DNA of 64,000 nt from contig OCMG01000004.1 of assembly GCA_900215285.1 (NCBI GenBank), positions 620,001-684,000 on the forward strand. The letters run 5' to 3'. This DNA is from Ensifer adhaerens. Lineage in GTDB: Bacteria; Pseudomonadota; Alphaproteobacteria; Rhizobiales; Rhizobiaceae. The translations under genes and the position numbers were made by a program. This document shows, one piece after another, positions 44,794 to 55,100 of this stretch. A model generated the notes under the pieces. The model had not been told where the DNA came from. It was given only the letters and a program-made list of their open reading frames with translations, and ran no database searches. The first letter of the stretch is position 1, and every line of letters starts with the position of its first letter.

Positions 44794-45615
44794 GTGGCCC
44801 CATTGCTGAACTGGAACACCGACAAGTCTTCTGCCAATCCCGCAACCGGAAACACTGCCGACCAGCAGGGCGACAGCCATGCGGCCCGCTATGAGGGAAC
44901 GCTTGTCGCGCGCGACCTGACGAAGACCTACAGCTCGCGCCGGGTAGTGAACGGCGTCTCGCTGATCCTGAAGCGCGGCGAGGCCGTGGGCCTGCTGGGC
45001 CCGAACGGCGCCGGCAAGACGACCTGTTTCTACATGATCACCGGTCTCGTTCCGGTTGATTCGGGCACGATTGAACTTGACGGCCACGATGTGACGTCGA
45101 TGCCGATGTATCGGCGCGCGCGTCTGGGCGTTGGCTATCTTCCCCAGGAAGCCTCCATCTTCCGCGGCCTGACCGTCGAGGAAAACATCCGGGCGGTTCT
45201 CGAGGTGCGCGAGAAAAGCCGCGCCAAGCGCGAGAGCAAGATTACAGAACTCCTGGAAGAGTTTTCCATCGAGCACCTGCGCAAGTCGCCCGCCGTGGCG
45301 CTGTCCGGTGGCGAGCGGCGGCGACTCGAAATCGCGCGCGCGCTGGCGACCGAGCCGGCCTTCATGCTGCTCGACGAGCCCTTCGCGGGGGTCGATCCGA
45401 TTTCCGTGTCGGAAATTCAGAACCTTGTCCGCCATCTGACCCGACGGGGCATCGGTGTGCTGATCACCGACCACAACGTGCGTGAGACACTCGGTCTGAT
45501 CGACCGCGCCTACATCATCCATGCAGGCGAGGTCCTCACGCATGGCCGGGCGGAGGACATTGTCAACAATGCCGACGTGCGACGCCTTTACCTCGGCGAC
45601 AATTTCAGCCTCTGA
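44794..45615 (+). CDS. lptB: LPS export ABC transporter ATPase LptB
   Basis: 273 residues, GTG start 3 bases after lptA. Walker A GPNGAGKTT, signature LSGGERRR, Walker B FMLLDEPFAGVD and the H-loop TDHNV are intact. It powers extraction of lipopolysaccharide with LptF and LptG. Compared with E. coli LptB (241 residues), it carries a polar N-terminal extension of about 35 residues. Confidence 0.95.
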   Translation: MAPLLNWNTDKSSANPATGNTADQQGDSHAARYEGTLVARDLTKTYSSRRVVNGVSLILKRGEAVGLLGPNGAGKTTCFYMITGLVPVDSGTIELDGHDVTSMPMYRRARLGVGYLPQEASIFRGLTVEENIRAVLEVREKSRAKRESKITELLEEFSIEHLRKSPAVALSGGERRRLEIARALATEPAFMLLDEPFAGVDPISVSEIQNLVRHLTRRGIGVLITDHNVRETLGLIDRAYIIHAGEVLTHGRAEDIVNNADVRRLYLGDNFSL

Positions 45616-45780
45616 TTTTCCTCATCGCGTCCCCGCGCGAGCAACCGATACTCATTTTAACCGAATCTTTGCTTGGCTCTTGACCGCGAAAGAGAAACCA
45701 AGCAATTTTCGGGCCAGACAGCGTATCGGCGCCTGCCGAACCTCGGCTGTCGACTGGGAATCGGGAGTTCTGCGTTCATC

Positions 45781-47319
45781 ATGGCCATGTCAGCCAGCCT
45801 GCACCTGAAGCAATCGCAATCGCTGGTGATGACGCCGCAATTGATGCAGTCGATCCAGCTGTTGCAGATGACGCATGTCGAACTCACACAATTCATCGAG
45901 CAGGAAGTCCAGAAAAATCCCCTGCTGGAAATCGCCACCGGCGACGGATCAGCCGCGTCTCTCGGCGAGGATGCGCCGGACATGTCGCCCGAGCCGTCGC
46001 CTGCGCCGCGTGGGGAGAGCGACTGGTTCGAGGCGGGCAACACGGGCCAGGCGGAACGCCTGACAAAGGAACTGGACGCCAATTTCGAACCGGAATTCGA
46101 TACGGACCAGGCCGAACGGCGTCCGGATTCACCCGAGCTTATGGGCCAGTGGAAGTCCATGCCCGGCGGACAGGGCGAGGACGGCAGCGACTTCGACATG
46201 GACGACTTTGCGGCCGCCGGCCTGTCGCTGCGCGAATTCGTCAACCAGCAGCTTCCCTTTGCCGTGACAGGCGCCACCGACCGCCTGATCGCCCAGCATC
46301 TCGTCGATCTTCTCGACGACAGCGGTTATATACTTCCCGAGCTTGAAGCGGTTGCCGAACGCGTCGGCAGATCGCTTGGCGATGTGGAACGCGTGCTTGG
46401 CCTCCTGCAGTCGCTGGAGCCGGCCGGCATCTTCGCACGTTCGCTCAGCGAGTGTCTGGCCATCCAGCTTCGGCAGAAAAATCGGCTGGACCCGGCCATG
46501 TCCGCCTTCGTGAGCAATCTCGAACTGCTGGCTCGCCGTGATTTCCATGCATTGAAGAAGCTTTGCGGCGTCGACGAAGACGACCTTCTCGACATGCTGG
46601 CGGAAATCCGGCGGCTGGACCCCAAACCGGGCGGCAATTTTCTGCGTTCAGGATCCGAAACCATCGTGCCCGATATCGTGGTCAGCTCGGCGTCCGACGG
46701 CGGCTGGAATATCGAGCTCAACCCCGACACCCTGCCGAGGGTCCTGATCAACCAGTCCTACTATGTGGAAGTTTCACGGCACGCCCCGCGCGACAGTGCC
46801 GATCAGACATTCCTGAGCGAGTGCATGCAGAATGCCAATTGGCTGACGCGGAGTCTCGATCAGCGGGCGCGGACGATCCTGAAGGTGGCGACAGAAATCG
46901 TTCGCCGGCAGGACGGCTTTCTGCGCCGTGGCGTCGACGGGTTGAAGCCCCTGAACCTGAAAACAGTGGCCGATGCGATCAAGATGCACGAATCGACCGT
47001 CAGCCGCGTCACCTCCAACAAGTTCATGATGACCCCGCGTGGGGTCTATGAACTGAAGTATTTCTTCACGGTCTCGATCTCGTCCGCGGAGGGCGGCGAC
47101 GGACACTCGGCCGAGGCCGTGCGCAACCGAATCCGCTCGATGATCAACGAGGAGACCGCCGACACCGTGCTCTCTGACGACGACATCGTGGACATCCTGA
47201 AGGCGGCCGGCATCGACATCGCGCGCCGTACGGTGGCCAAGTATCGCGATGCGATGAATATCCCCTCCTCCGTCCAGCGGCGGCGGGAGAAAAAGGCGAT
47301 CGCACGCATCGCCTCCTGA
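45781..47319 (+). CDS. rpoN: RNA polymerase sigma-54 factor
   Basis: 512 residues from ATG 45781 (in-frame codons upstream are not typical). Region I is the Gln/Leu-rich activator-responsive segment (LKQSQSLVMTPQLMQSIQLLQM). Core-binding and DNA-binding regions follow, ending with the RpoN box ARRTVAKYRDAM. It transcribes nitrogen and dicarboxylate genes with enhancer-binding proteins. Follows lptB, as in other rhizobia, and precedes hpf and ptsN. Confidence 0.96.
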   Translation: MAMSASLHLKQSQSLVMTPQLMQSIQLLQMTHVELTQFIEQEVQKNPLLEIATGDGSAASLGEDAPDMSPEPSPAPRGESDWFEAGNTGQAERLTKELDANFEPEFDTDQAERRPDSPELMGQWKSMPGGQGEDGSDFDMDDFAAAGLSLREFVNQQLPFAVTGATDRLIAQHLVDLLDDSGYILPELEAVAERVGRSLGDVERVLGLLQSLEPAGIFARSLSECLAIQLRQKNRLDPAMSAFVSNLELLARRDFHALKKLCGVDEDDLLDMLAEIRRLDPKPGGNFLRSGSETIVPDIVVSSASDGGWNIELNPDTLPRVLINQSYYVEVSRHAPRDSADQTFLSECMQNANWLTRSLDQRARTILKVATEIVRRQDGFLRRGVDGLKPLNLKTVADAIKMHESTVSRVTSNKFMMTPRGVYELKYFFTVSISSAEGGDGHSAEAVRNRIRSMINEETADTVLSDDDIVDILKAAGIDIARRTVAKYRDAMNIPSSVQRRREKKAIARIAS

Positions 47320-47521
47320 ATCCGGATTTTCCGATCCCTTGGTTAACAATCGGTGGGCAAGTGATTGCACAAATTTGCCGTTGTGTTGACTTGGCGCATG
47401 CCCCGGAGTAGAAGCCGCCGCACCCCATGGAAGACCGAAAGCATTGTCGGAATCGCTTGGATGCGACGGCGGCTTGGACTAGACTGCTTCTCGCAAATCA
47501 ATACACAAGAAGGGTAAATCC

Positions 47522-48094
47522 ATGAGTGTGCGAGTTTCCGGAAAACATATGGAAGTCGGTGAAACGTTCCGTCAGCGGATCGAGAGCCATGTCGGAGACG
47601 CGGTGGGGAAATATTTCGATGGAGGCTATTCCGGCCAGGTAACGGTCGAGAAGTCCGGCTCGTCGCGCTATGCGGCGGATTGCAAGATCCATCTCGACAC
47701 GGGCGTCGTCTTTCACGCGGCCGGCGAAGCGAATGATCCCCAGGCGGCCTATGATGCGGCAGCCGAGCGGATCGAGAAGCGGCTTCGTCGTTACAAGCGC
47801 AGGCTCCGCGACCATCATGCCGGAAACGGGCAGCACACCGAAATGCCCTACTCCGTGATCGATTCGATCCCGGAAGAGGCCGAGGATGTCCCGGAAGACT
47901 ACGCACCGGCAATCATCGCGGAGAGCACGAAGCGGCTCAGAACCATGACTGTCGCTGGCGCCGTGATGGCGCTCGACATGACCGACGAACCGGTTTTCGT
48001 CTTCCGCAACGCGGGCAACGAGCAACTGAACATTGTCTATCGCCGCAACGACGGCAACATCGGCTGGATCGATTCGGCCGGTGTCAAAAGCTGA
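47522..48094 (+). CDS. hpf: Ribosome hibernation promoting factor, long form
   Basis: 190 residues: N-terminal RaiA/YfiA domain (VRVSGKHMEVGETFRQRIESHV ... IEKRLRRYKRRLRDHH) and the C-terminal dimerisation domain (EPVFVFRNAGNEQLNIVYRRNDGNIGWID). The long form makes 100S ribosome dimers in stationary phase. It lies 202 bases after rpoN, the classic neighbourhood in proteobacteria. Confidence 0.94.
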   Translation: MSVRVSGKHMEVGETFRQRIESHVGDAVGKYFDGGYSGQVTVEKSGSSRYAADCKIHLDTGVVFHAAGEANDPQAAYDAAAERIEKRLRRYKRRLRDHHAGNGQHTEMPYSVIDSIPEEAEDVPEDYAPAIIAESTKRLRTMTVAGAVMALDMTDEPVFVFRNAGNEQLNIVYRRNDGNIGWIDSAGVKS

Positions 48095-48173
48095 AGTCTG
48101 GGCTGAACAGCCCGGCAGGCGCGCTGCAAACCGCGCGCCTGCTTCCTTTCAGCTTCAGAACGGGGAACTTCGA

Positions 48174-48638
48174 ATGGCATTGGCAGATTTGCTGCAACAG
48201 GATGCGATTATTCCGGCTCTGAAGGCCAATTCCAAAAAGCAGCTGCTTCAGGAGCTCGCGGAAAAGGCGGCCACCGTGACCGGTCTGCCGGAGCGGGAAA
48301 TCTTCGACGTGATCCTGCAGCGCGAGCGCCTCGGCTCGACCGGCGTCGGCAACGGCATCGCCATTCCGCATGGCAAGCTCAATTCCATCAAGAAGATCGC
48401 CGGCGTTTTCGCGCGGCTTGACACGCCCGTGGCGTTTGAAGCCCTCGACGACCAGCCCGTCGATCTCGTGTTTCTGCTGCTGGCGCCGGAAGGGGCCGGC
48501 GCCGATCACCTGAAGGCGCTGTCGCGCGTCGCCCGCGTCCTGCGCGACCAGGACCTCACAGCACGCCTGCGCGCCTGCGACACGGCACCCGCCATCTTCG
48601 CCTGCCTGAACCAGGACGCGGGAACGAACGCGGCCTGA
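48174..48638 (+). CDS. ptsN: Nitrogen-regulatory PTS EIIA protein
   Basis: 154 residues from ATG 48174 with GGGGAA upstream. PTS EIIA-fructose/nitrogen fold with the phosphoacceptor His in GIAIPHGKL (about 65). It receives phosphate from the nitrogen PTS (PtsP-NPr) and regulates potassium uptake and other targets. It completes rpoN-hpf-ptsN. Confidence 0.95.
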   Translation: MALADLLQQDAIIPALKANSKKQLLQELAEKAATVTGLPEREIFDVILQRERLGSTGVGNGIAIPHGKLNSIKKIAGVFARLDTPVAFEALDDQPVDLVFLLLAPEGAGADHLKALSRVARVLRDQDLTARLRACDTAPAIFACLNQDAGTNAA

Positions 48639-48659
48639 ACCCAGAGGGTCAGGCCGCAT
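48631..48659. terminator. Bidirectional hairpin between ptsN and grpE
   Basis: Stem GCGGCCTGA-ACCC / GGGT-CAGGCCGC overlapping the ptsN stop codon; no T-run, but both convergent genes end here. Confidence 0.5.
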
Positions 48660-48695
48660 GATATCATAGCTCAGTATGTAGTTTTAAAGACTGCG

Positions 48696-49331
48696 TTACG
48701 CGGTCTTTTCCGCATCCGCCGCGTCGGCTGCAACGACCTTCGGCCCGCCCTTCGACACACCGACCATGGCCGGGCGCAGCATGCGTTCGCCGATGACGTA
48801 GCCAGCCTGGACGACCTGCAGGACGGTGTTGTTCGGGACTTCCGTGTTCGGAATTTCGAACATGGCCTGATGGAAGTTCGGGTCGAACTTCTGGCCTTCC
48901 GGCTCCAGCTTCTTCACGCCGTGGCGCTCCATGGCGGCGAGCATCGAGCGCTCAGTGAGTTCCACGCCTTCGATCAGCGCCATGAGCCCTGCTTCGCCTG
49001 CTTCCTTCGCTTCTGCCGGAATGGCGTCCAGCGCGCGGCGGAGGTTGTCGGAAACGCCGAGCATGTCGCGGGCGAAGCTCGCGATCGCGTAGGACTTGGC
49101 GTCCTTGACGTCACGCTCGGTGCGGCGGCGCAGGTTGTCCATTTCGGCGGCGAGACGGAGATAGCGGTCGCGCAGTTCGGCATTCTCGGACTTCAAGGTA
49201 TCGATCGGATCCGGTTCCTGTTCGGCAGCCTGCGCTTCTGCTTCAGCCGCCTCGGCAAGCACGGCTTCGGCGTCTACGCCAAGTTCCGTTGCCGCTTCGT
49301 CAGGTCCGTTCTTCTTCGTGTCATCGGTCAT
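48696..49331 (-). CDS. grpE: Nucleotide exchange factor GrpE
   Basis: 211 residues: acidic N-terminal tail, long helix ([23 protein letters not shown]), and a C-terminal beta domain with [11 protein letters not shown] and [23 protein letters not shown]. It releases ADP from DnaK. It follows hrcA on the same strand with a gap of 123 bases; dnaK and dnaJ are elsewhere. Confidence 0.95.
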   Translation of the reverse strand: MTDDTKKNGPDEAATELGVDAEAVLAEAAEAEAQAAEQEPDPIDTLKSENAELRDRYLRLAAEMDNLRRRTERDVKDAKSYAIASFARDMLGVSDNLRRALDAIPAEAKEAGEAGLMALIEGVELTERSMLAAMERHGVKKLEPEGQKFDPNFHQAMFEIPNTEVPNNTVLQVVQAGYVIGERMLRPAMVGVSKGGPKVVAADAADAEKTA

Positions 49332-49454
49332 GACGGTCTCCAGATAATGGTTTGCTCTTACGCGTTTTGGGGGTTGCGCCCGATATCGATGTTCGGGCTT
49401 AAAAAATCAAGGCTTCAAAGCCTAGATGTTGACAATCTGGCGCTTTGTTCGATC

Positions 49455-50549
49455 TCAGCCGGGCGAACTCAGCTTGGAAATCAGTTGCGCCGTGTAATCG
49501 ACCATGGGCACGATGCGGGCATAGTTGAGCCGTGTCGGGCCGATCACCCCCACCGCGCCGACGATCTTCTGCTCGCTGTCGCGATAGGGCGCGACGATCA
49601 GCGAGGAGCCGGAGAGCGAGAAGAGCTTGTTCTCGGAACCGATGAAGATGCGCACGCCCGGCCCCGTTTCCGCGAGGTTCAGCAGATCGATCAGGCTTTC
49701 CTTGCGCTCAAGGTCGTCGAAGAGCATGCGCAGGCGATCGATATCGGCCTGGTCGTCCAGCCCTTCTATCAGGTTCGACTGACCTCTCACGATAAGCCGC
49801 GAGGTCTGGTCGAGTTCGCTCGTGCCTGACCAGACGGCGAGCCCGCGCTCGACCAGATCCTGCGACAGCGTGTCGAGTTCGGCCTGGATCGTCTTGCGGA
49901 TGACCTCGGTCTGGCTGCGGATTTCTGCAAGCGTATGACCGGAGAGATGGGCGTTGAGAAAATTGGCCGCCTCAGTCAACTGAGAACTTGTCGTGCCGGC
50001 TGGCAATTCGATGATGCGGTTTTCGACTTCGTCGTGCTCGCCGACGAGAACCGCCAGCGCCTTGGTCGGCCCCAGCCGCACGAATTCGACATGGCGCAGC
50101 ACCGGATCGTTCTTGGTTGTCACGACAAGGCCTGCGCCGCGCGACATGCCGGAAAGCATCCGGCTTGCCTCGCTCAGCAGATTGTCGGCCTGCTGGCCGC
50201 GCTCGGCATTGCGCATCTGCGTCTCGATCGAACTGCGCTCTTCCGGCGACAGGTCGCCGACCTGCATGAAGGCATCGACGAAGAAACGAAGGCCGAGCTG
50301 CGTCGGCAGCCGGCCCGCACTGATATGCGGCGAATAGATGAGGCCCAACTCTTCCAGATCGCTCATCACATTGCGAACGGAGGCGGGCGAGAGCGACATG
50401 GGCAGCAGTCGCGAGAGATTGCGCGAGCCGAGCGGCTCGCCGTTCTGGAGATAGGTTTCCACGATGCGCCGGAAAATCTCGCCCGAGCGCTCATCCAGCG
50501 AACGGCCCGTATCCAAGGTCTGACCGATCCGTCTATCCCAACCGATCAT
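49455..50549 (-). CDS. hrcA: Heat-inducible repressor HrcA
   Basis: 364 residues from ATG 50549; the frame is open further upstream to 51458 but that part is antisense to rph and not coding. Winged helix (RIVETYLQNGEPLGSRNLSRLL ... ASVRNVMSDLEELGLIYSPHISAGRLPT) and HrcA domain follow. It represses groESL by binding CIRCE elements. No CIRCE is visible in front of hrcA itself, so this copy is not obviously autoregulated. Confidence 0.94.
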   Translation of the reverse strand: MIGWDRRIGQTLDTGRSLDERSGEIFRRIVETYLQNGEPLGSRNLSRLLPMSLSPASVRNVMSDLEELGLIYSPHISAGRLPTQLGLRFFVDAFMQVGDLSPEERSSIETQMRNAERGQQADNLLSEASRMLSGMSRGAGLVVTTKNDPVLRHVEFVRLGPTKALAVLVGEHDEVENRIIELPAGTTSSQLTEAANFLNAHLSGHTLAEIRSQTEVIRKTIQAELDTLSQDLVERGLAVWSGTSELDQTSRLIVRGQSNLIEGLDDQADIDRLRMLFDDLERKESLIDLLNLAETGPGVRIFIGSENKLFSLSGSSLIVAPYRDSEQKIVGAVGVIGPTRLNYARIVPMVDYTAQLISKLSSPG

Positions 50550-50702
50550 GTGCTCTGCATGCTCTCCATCGTCATTTCCCCTTGAAATATAGACATCGTC
50601 GCGCCGCACGCAAACAGGATTTGAAAACAGGAGCGCCGTTTTTCTTTGCAAAAGGCCGGGGGCGGTCTTAGAAGGCTCCAAACGATAGACAAGGAGACAT
50701 CC

Positions 50703-51422
50703 ATGAGGCCTTCGGGACGCAAGACCGAACAGATGCGCAAGGTAACGTTCGAGCGCGGCGTGTCGAAACACGCCGAGGGCTCCTGCCTGGTCAAGTTCGG
50801 CGACACGCATGTTCTGTGCACCGCAAGCCTTGAAGACAAGACGCCGCCGTGGCTCAGGAATTCCGGCAAGGGCTGGGTAACGGCTGAATACGGCATGCTG
50901 CCGCGCGCGACCGGCGACCGCATGAAGCGCGAAGCCGCCAGCGGCAAGCAGGGTGGACGTACACTCGAAATTCAGCGCCTCATCGGCCGCTCGCTGCGCG
51001 CTGTCATCGATCTCGAAGCGCTGGGCGAACGCCAGATCACGGTCGACTGCGATGTCATCCAGGCGGATGGCGGCACGCGCACGGCCTCGATCACCGGCGG
51101 CTGGATTGCACTGCGCGACTGCCTGAAATGGATGGAGACGCGCGGCATGATCAAGATGGACCGCGTGCTGAAGGATCACGTTGCCGCGATTTCCTGCGGC
51201 ATCTTCGCCAACCAGCCGGTCATCGATCTCGATTACCTCGAAGATTCCTCGGCCGAAACCGACGCCAATTTCGTCATGACGGGCGCCGGCGGGATCGTCG
51301 AAATCCAGGGTACGGCTGAAGGCAAGCCCTTCTCGGAAGAGGAGTTCGCGACGCTGATGGGTCTTGCCAAGGCCGGTATCGCCGACCTCGTGGCCATGCA
51401 GAAGGAAGCCGTTTCGGCTTGA
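50703..51422 (+). CDS. rph: Ribonuclease PH
   Basis: 239 residues with RNase PH motifs: [29 protein letters not shown], the phosphate-binding segment [19 protein letters not shown] and [18 protein letters not shown]. It trims the 3' ends of tRNA precursors. Divergent from hrcA (153 bases) and the first of rph, VOC gene, rdgB, hemW in a tight operon. Confidence 0.96.
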   Translation: MRPSGRKTEQMRKVTFERGVSKHAEGSCLVKFGDTHVLCTASLEDKTPPWLRNSGKGWVTAEYGMLPRATGDRMKREAASGKQGGRTLEIQRLIGRSLRAVIDLEALGERQITVDCDVIQADGGTRTASITGGWIALRDCLKWMETRGMIKMDRVLKDHVAAISCGIFANQPVIDLDYLEDSSAETDANFVMTGAGGIVEIQGTAEGKPFSEEEFATLMGLAKAGIADLVAMQKEAVSA

Positions 51423-51429
51423 GGCGATC

Positions 51430-51849
51430 ATGGCGGGCGCGGCGCGGATAGAAGGCATCCTGGAGACGGCGCTCTACGCCGCCGATCTTCAAGCTGCGGC
51501 GGATTTTTATCGCCGCATCCTGGGGCTTGAGGAAATCACCCATGTCGAAGGTCGGCATATCTTCTTTCGCTGCGGGGCGGGTGTTCTGCTGATCTTCAAT
51601 CCGGACGCGACGGAACTGCCGCCGCATAATCCGTCCATGCCAGTTCCCCCACACGGCGCGCGCGGGCCGGGCCATGCCTGTTTCCGCGTAGCGGGTGAAG
51701 AAATGGACGGCCTGCGCGCCGGTCTTGAAGCAGCGGGCATCGCGATAGAAGCCGATTTCCGCTGGCCGAACGGCGCCCGGTCCCTTTATTTTCGCGATCC
51801 GGCCGGCAACAGCCTGGAATGCGCGGAAGCCAAGCTCTGGAACATTTGA
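51430..51849 (+). CDS. VOC/glyoxalase-family protein
   Basis: 139 residues, a vicinal-oxygen-chelate fold: two beta-alpha-beta-beta-beta modules with metal ligand positions around ALYAADL, FNP, HACFRV and FRDPAGNSLE. Not glyoxalase I itself by length and motif; substrate unknown, possibly a bleomycin/fosfomycin-resistance-type or lactoylglutathione lyase-like enzyme. Begins 7 bases after rph and ends 3 bases before rdgB. Confidence 0.85.
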   Translation: MAGAARIEGILETALYAADLQAAADFYRRILGLEEITHVEGRHIFFRCGAGVLLIFNPDATELPPHNPSMPVPPHGARGPGHACFRVAGEEMDGLRAGLEAAGIAIEADFRWPNGARSLYFRDPAGNSLECAEAKLWNI

Positions 51850-51852
51850 CAC

Positions 51853-52497
51853 ATGCGCAAGCTCGACACCCGCACAATCGTTGTTGCCAGCCACAATGCC
51901 GGCAAAATCCGCGAGATCAACGATCTGATCGGCCCCCTGGGCTTTACCGCGACCTCAGCCGCCGAACTGAACTTCGCCGTGCCTGACGAGACCGGCACGA
52001 CGTTTGAGGACAATGCTAAGATCAAGGCGCTCGCCTCGGCCAAGGCTGCGGGCATCCCTGCCCTTTCGGACGATTCCGGGCTTGTGGTCGATGCGCTCGA
52101 CGGCGCCCCCGGCGTTTACACCGCCGACTGGGCGGAGACGGGCGACGGCACACGCGATTTCCAGATGGCGATGCAGAAGGTCGAGACCGCGCTACAGGAA
52201 AAGGGCGCGACGATCCCGGAAAAGCGGACCTGCCGGTTCGTTTCGGTATTGTGCCTGGCTTGGCCGGACGGGCATACGGAACTTTTTCGCGGCGAAGTCG
52301 AAGGCACATTCGTGTGGCCGCCGCGTGGCACCGCGGGCTTCGGCTACGACCCGATCTTCCAGCCGGAGGGCTATGGCGTGACCTTTGGCGAGATGTCGGC
52401 GGAAGAAAAGCACGGCTGGAAGCCGGGCGATGCATCCGCATTGTCGCATCGGGCTCGCGCGTTCAGGCTCTTCGTTGAAACCTGCCTTGGGGCGTGA
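51853..52497 (+). CDS. rdgB: dITP/XTP pyrophosphatase (Ham1)
   Basis: 214 residues. Ham1 fold with [33 protein letters not shown] and the C-terminal SHRARAF. It removes ITP and XTP from the nucleotide pool. Ends just before hemW (stop at 52495-52497). Confidence 0.95.
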   Translation: MRKLDTRTIVVASHNAGKIREINDLIGPLGFTATSAAELNFAVPDETGTTFEDNAKIKALASAKAAGIPALSDDSGLVVDALDGAPGVYTADWAETGDGTRDFQMAMQKVETALQEKGATIPEKRTCRFVSVLCLAWPDGHTELFRGEVEGTFVWPPRGTAGFGYDPIFQPEGYGVTFGEMSAEEKHGWKPGDASALSHRARAFRLFVETCLGA

Positions 52498-52499
52498 CG

Positions 52500-53681
52500 A
52501 TGCTGGGCGCTAACGGCCAGATTCTCCCCGATACGGGCGATCCCGGGTTCGGGATTTACCTCCATTGGCCCTTCTGCGCGGCCAAGTGCCCCTATTGCGA
52601 CTTCAACAGCCATGTGCGCCACCAACCGGTGGACCAGCAGCGCTTCATCGAAGCCTTTCTGAAGGAAATGGCGGCGGCACGTGAACTCACCGGCCCGCGC
52701 ACCGTCACCTCCATCTTCATCGGCGGCGGCACGCCCTCGCTGATGCAGCCGGCGACCGTCGAGGCGATCCTGAACGGCGTGGCCAAGACCTGGCATGTGC
52801 CGGCTGGCATCGAGATCACGCTGGAAGCCAATCCGTCGAGCGTGGAGGCGGAGCGCTTTCGCGGCTATCGCGCCGCCGGCGTCAATCGTGTTTCCATGGG
52901 TGTGCAGGCGCTGAACGACCGGGACCTGAAATTTCTCGGGCGGCTTCATAATGTCGAGGAAGCCATGACCGCGATCCGGCTGGCGCGCGAGATTTTCCCG
53001 CGCATGTCCTTCGACCTCATCTATGCCCGCCCCGGCCAGACGGTCGAAGAGTGGAGCCGCGAGCTTGTCGAGGCGATCAATCTCGCCGTCGATCACCTCT
53101 CGCTCTATCAACTGACGATCGAGGAAGGGACGCCCTTTTTCGGCCTGCACAAGGCGGGCAAGTTTACCGTGCCTGATGGCGATCAGTCGGCAGCCCTCTA
53201 CGAGGCGACGCAGGAAATTACGGCGCGTCACGGCATGCCGGCCTACGAAGTGTCGAACCACGCCGTACCGGGTGCTGAAAGCCGGCACAACCTGACCTAT
53301 TGGCGCTACGGCGATTATGCCGGCATCGGCCCCGGCGCGCATGGGCGCATCTCGCGCGGCAACCAGAAGATTGCCACCGCCACGGAACGAAACCCGGAGG
53401 CGTGGCTCTCGCTTGTCGAAGCGCGAGGGCACGGCATGATCGATCATGAGCTTCTGAACTCGGAAGAACAGGCCGACGAATTGCTGCTCATGGGGCTACG
53501 TTTGCGCGAAGGGGTGGACCTTGCCCGCTGGCAGGCGCTGTCCGGCCGCGATCCCGACCCCAAGCGCGAGCAGCTGTTGCTTGATCACGGATTCATAGAG
53601 CGCCTCGGCAATTCGCGCCTGCGCTGCACCCCGTCCGGCATGCTCATCCTCGACAGCGTCGTGGCGGACCTGGCCTGTTGA
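52500..53681 (+). CDS. hemW: Radical-SAM heme chaperone HemW
   Basis: 393 residues from ATG 52500; a GTG at 52494 overlapping the rdgB stop is possible but less well placed for the GGGG ribosome-binding site. Radical SAM motif CAAKCPYCDF (Cys-x3-Cys-x2-Cys), the IGGGTPSLM glycine motif, VNRVSMGVQ, and a C-terminal HemN-type domain. HemW binds heme and passes it to acceptor proteins; the HemN catalytic residues specific for coproporphyrinogen are not obvious. Last of four genes starting at rph. Confidence 0.9.
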   Translation: MLGANGQILPDTGDPGFGIYLHWPFCAAKCPYCDFNSHVRHQPVDQQRFIEAFLKEMAAARELTGPRTVTSIFIGGGTPSLMQPATVEAILNGVAKTWHVPAGIEITLEANPSSVEAERFRGYRAAGVNRVSMGVQALNDRDLKFLGRLHNVEEAMTAIRLAREIFPRMSFDLIYARPGQTVEEWSRELVEAINLAVDHLSLYQLTIEEGTPFFGLHKAGKFTVPDGDQSAALYEATQEITARHGMPAYEVSNHAVPGAESRHNLTYWRYGDYAGIGPGAHGRISRGNQKIATATERNPEAWLSLVEARGHGMIDHELLNSEEQADELLLMGLRLREGVDLARWQALSGRDPDPKREQLLLDHGFIERLGNSRLRCTPSGMLILDSVVADLAC

Positions 53682-53789
53682 GGCCTCACGCCTTCCCGAC
53701 TGCACCGAAATCGCTCTGAACGCTCCGTGTCCTTGCCTGCCGGCATGACACGACTGCGCGGGCGCTTCTCGGTCGAACTCGGTCTCCCC

Positions 53790-55004
53790 TCACTCCATCA
53801 TCAGGATGTGGTTGCGCACCACCGGGTAGATCTCGTTATTCCAGTGCCGCCCGTTGAAGACACCATAGTGTCCCACATTGGCCTGCAGGTGGTGCCGCTT
53901 GAGATGTGGGCGTAGCGAGTTGCACAGATCATGCGCGGCCGCCGTCTGGCCGAGCGCGCAGATGTCGTCGCGACCGCCTTCCACCGTCAGAAGCGCCGTC
54001 TTGCGGATGGCGCCGGGATTGACCGGCCGGCCCATATAGGTGAAATCGCCCGTGGCAAGCTCGGCCTTCTGGAAGATGCGGTCGATGGTCTCGATGTAGA
54101 ATTCTTCCGTGAGGTCCAGCACCGAGAAATACTCATCGTAGAAGGTCTTGATCTTCTCGGCTTCCTTCAGCTCACCCTTGGCAAGATGATCGTAAAGCTT
54201 GGCATGCGCCTTCTTGTGGCGCTCCATGTTCATCGACATGAAGGCGATAAGCTGCAGGAAGCCCGGATAGACCCTGCGCCCGCCGCCGGCATAGCGATAG
54301 GGCACGGTGGAGATCATCGAATTCTCGAACCATTCCAGCGACTTCTTGACCGCCAGCTCGTTGACCTCTGTCGGGCTTTCGCGCGGATCGATGGGGCCGG
54401 CCATCAGCGTCATCGTCTTTGGCGTGGCCGGATGATTCTCCTCCGACATGACGGAGACGGCGCAGAGCGCCTGTACGCAGGGCTGACAGACGGCAAGCAC
54501 ATGCGCGCCGGGACCGATTTCCTCCAGAAAGCGGATGAGATAGGTGATGTAGTCCTCGACGCCGAAATGCCCTTCGGACAGCGGCACGTCGCGGGCATTG
54601 GTCCAGTCGGTGATGTAGACGTCGTGGTCCTGCAGCAACGTCTTCACCGTTCCGGCCAGCAGCGTCGAGAAATGGCCGGACAAGGGGGCGACGACCAGCA
54701 CGCGCGGCTGCAGCGCATCGATGTCTTTCACGAAATGCAGAAGCTTGCCGAAGGGAAGCTCCAGCGCCACTTCTTCGCGCACCGGCACGACCTGATTGCC
54801 GGTCGAAACCTCGGTGATGCCGAAATCGGGGCGGGTATGTGTGAGCTCGAAGCGCGACACCATTTCGAGGGCCGCGAGGAATTGCTGGTTTGCGTCGCGT
54901 GTCAGCGGCCCGAAGCCCCAATTGCCCATGCGCATCCAGAATTTTGCTGCCTTGCGGAAGGGACCGATCAGATCGTCCTGAAACTGGTAGGCCTGATAAA
55001 GCAT
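53790..55004 (-). CDS. phaZ: Intracellular polyhydroxyalkanoate depolymerase
   Basis: 404 residues with no signal peptide. An alpha/beta-hydrolase with the lipase-box variant Cys in VCQPCVQ (about 185), typical of intracellular PhaZ, and ALQPRVLVVAPLSGHFSTLL and MAGPIDPRESPT. It breaks down poly-3-hydroxybutyrate granules. Single gene convergent with hemW. Confidence 0.92.
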   Translation of the reverse strand: MLYQAYQFQDDLIGPFRKAAKFWMRMGNWGFGPLTRDANQQFLAALEMVSRFELTHTRPDFGITEVSTGNQVVPVREEVALELPFGKLLHFVKDIDALQPRVLVVAPLSGHFSTLLAGTVKTLLQDHDVYITDWTNARDVPLSEGHFGVEDYITYLIRFLEEIGPGAHVLAVCQPCVQALCAVSVMSEENHPATPKTMTLMAGPIDPRESPTEVNELAVKKSLEWFENSMISTVPYRYAGGGRRVYPGFLQLIAFMSMNMERHKKAHAKLYDHLAKGELKEAEKIKTFYDEYFSVLDLTEEFYIETIDRIFQKAELATGDFTYMGRPVNPGAIRKTALLTVEGGRDDICALGQTAAAHDLCNSLRPHLKRHHLQANVGHYGVFNGRHWNNEIYPVVRNHILMME

Positions 55005-55100
55005 AAGGGGGCAATCTCCTTCTTGTGCAATGCAAAAAGCTAGTGCATTTTCGATCCCGTTGCCAGAAGATATTGCTATGTGTCTCGTGGGGTGGAAATC

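Noticed and set aside
50550..50702. A CIRCE element for hrcA
   Set aside because: No TTAGCACTC/GAGTGCTAA inverted repeat is visible in the region.
49455..51458. A 667-codon extension of hrcA
   Set aside because: Everything upstream of 50549 is antisense to rph; HrcA proteins begin at the MIGWDRR region.
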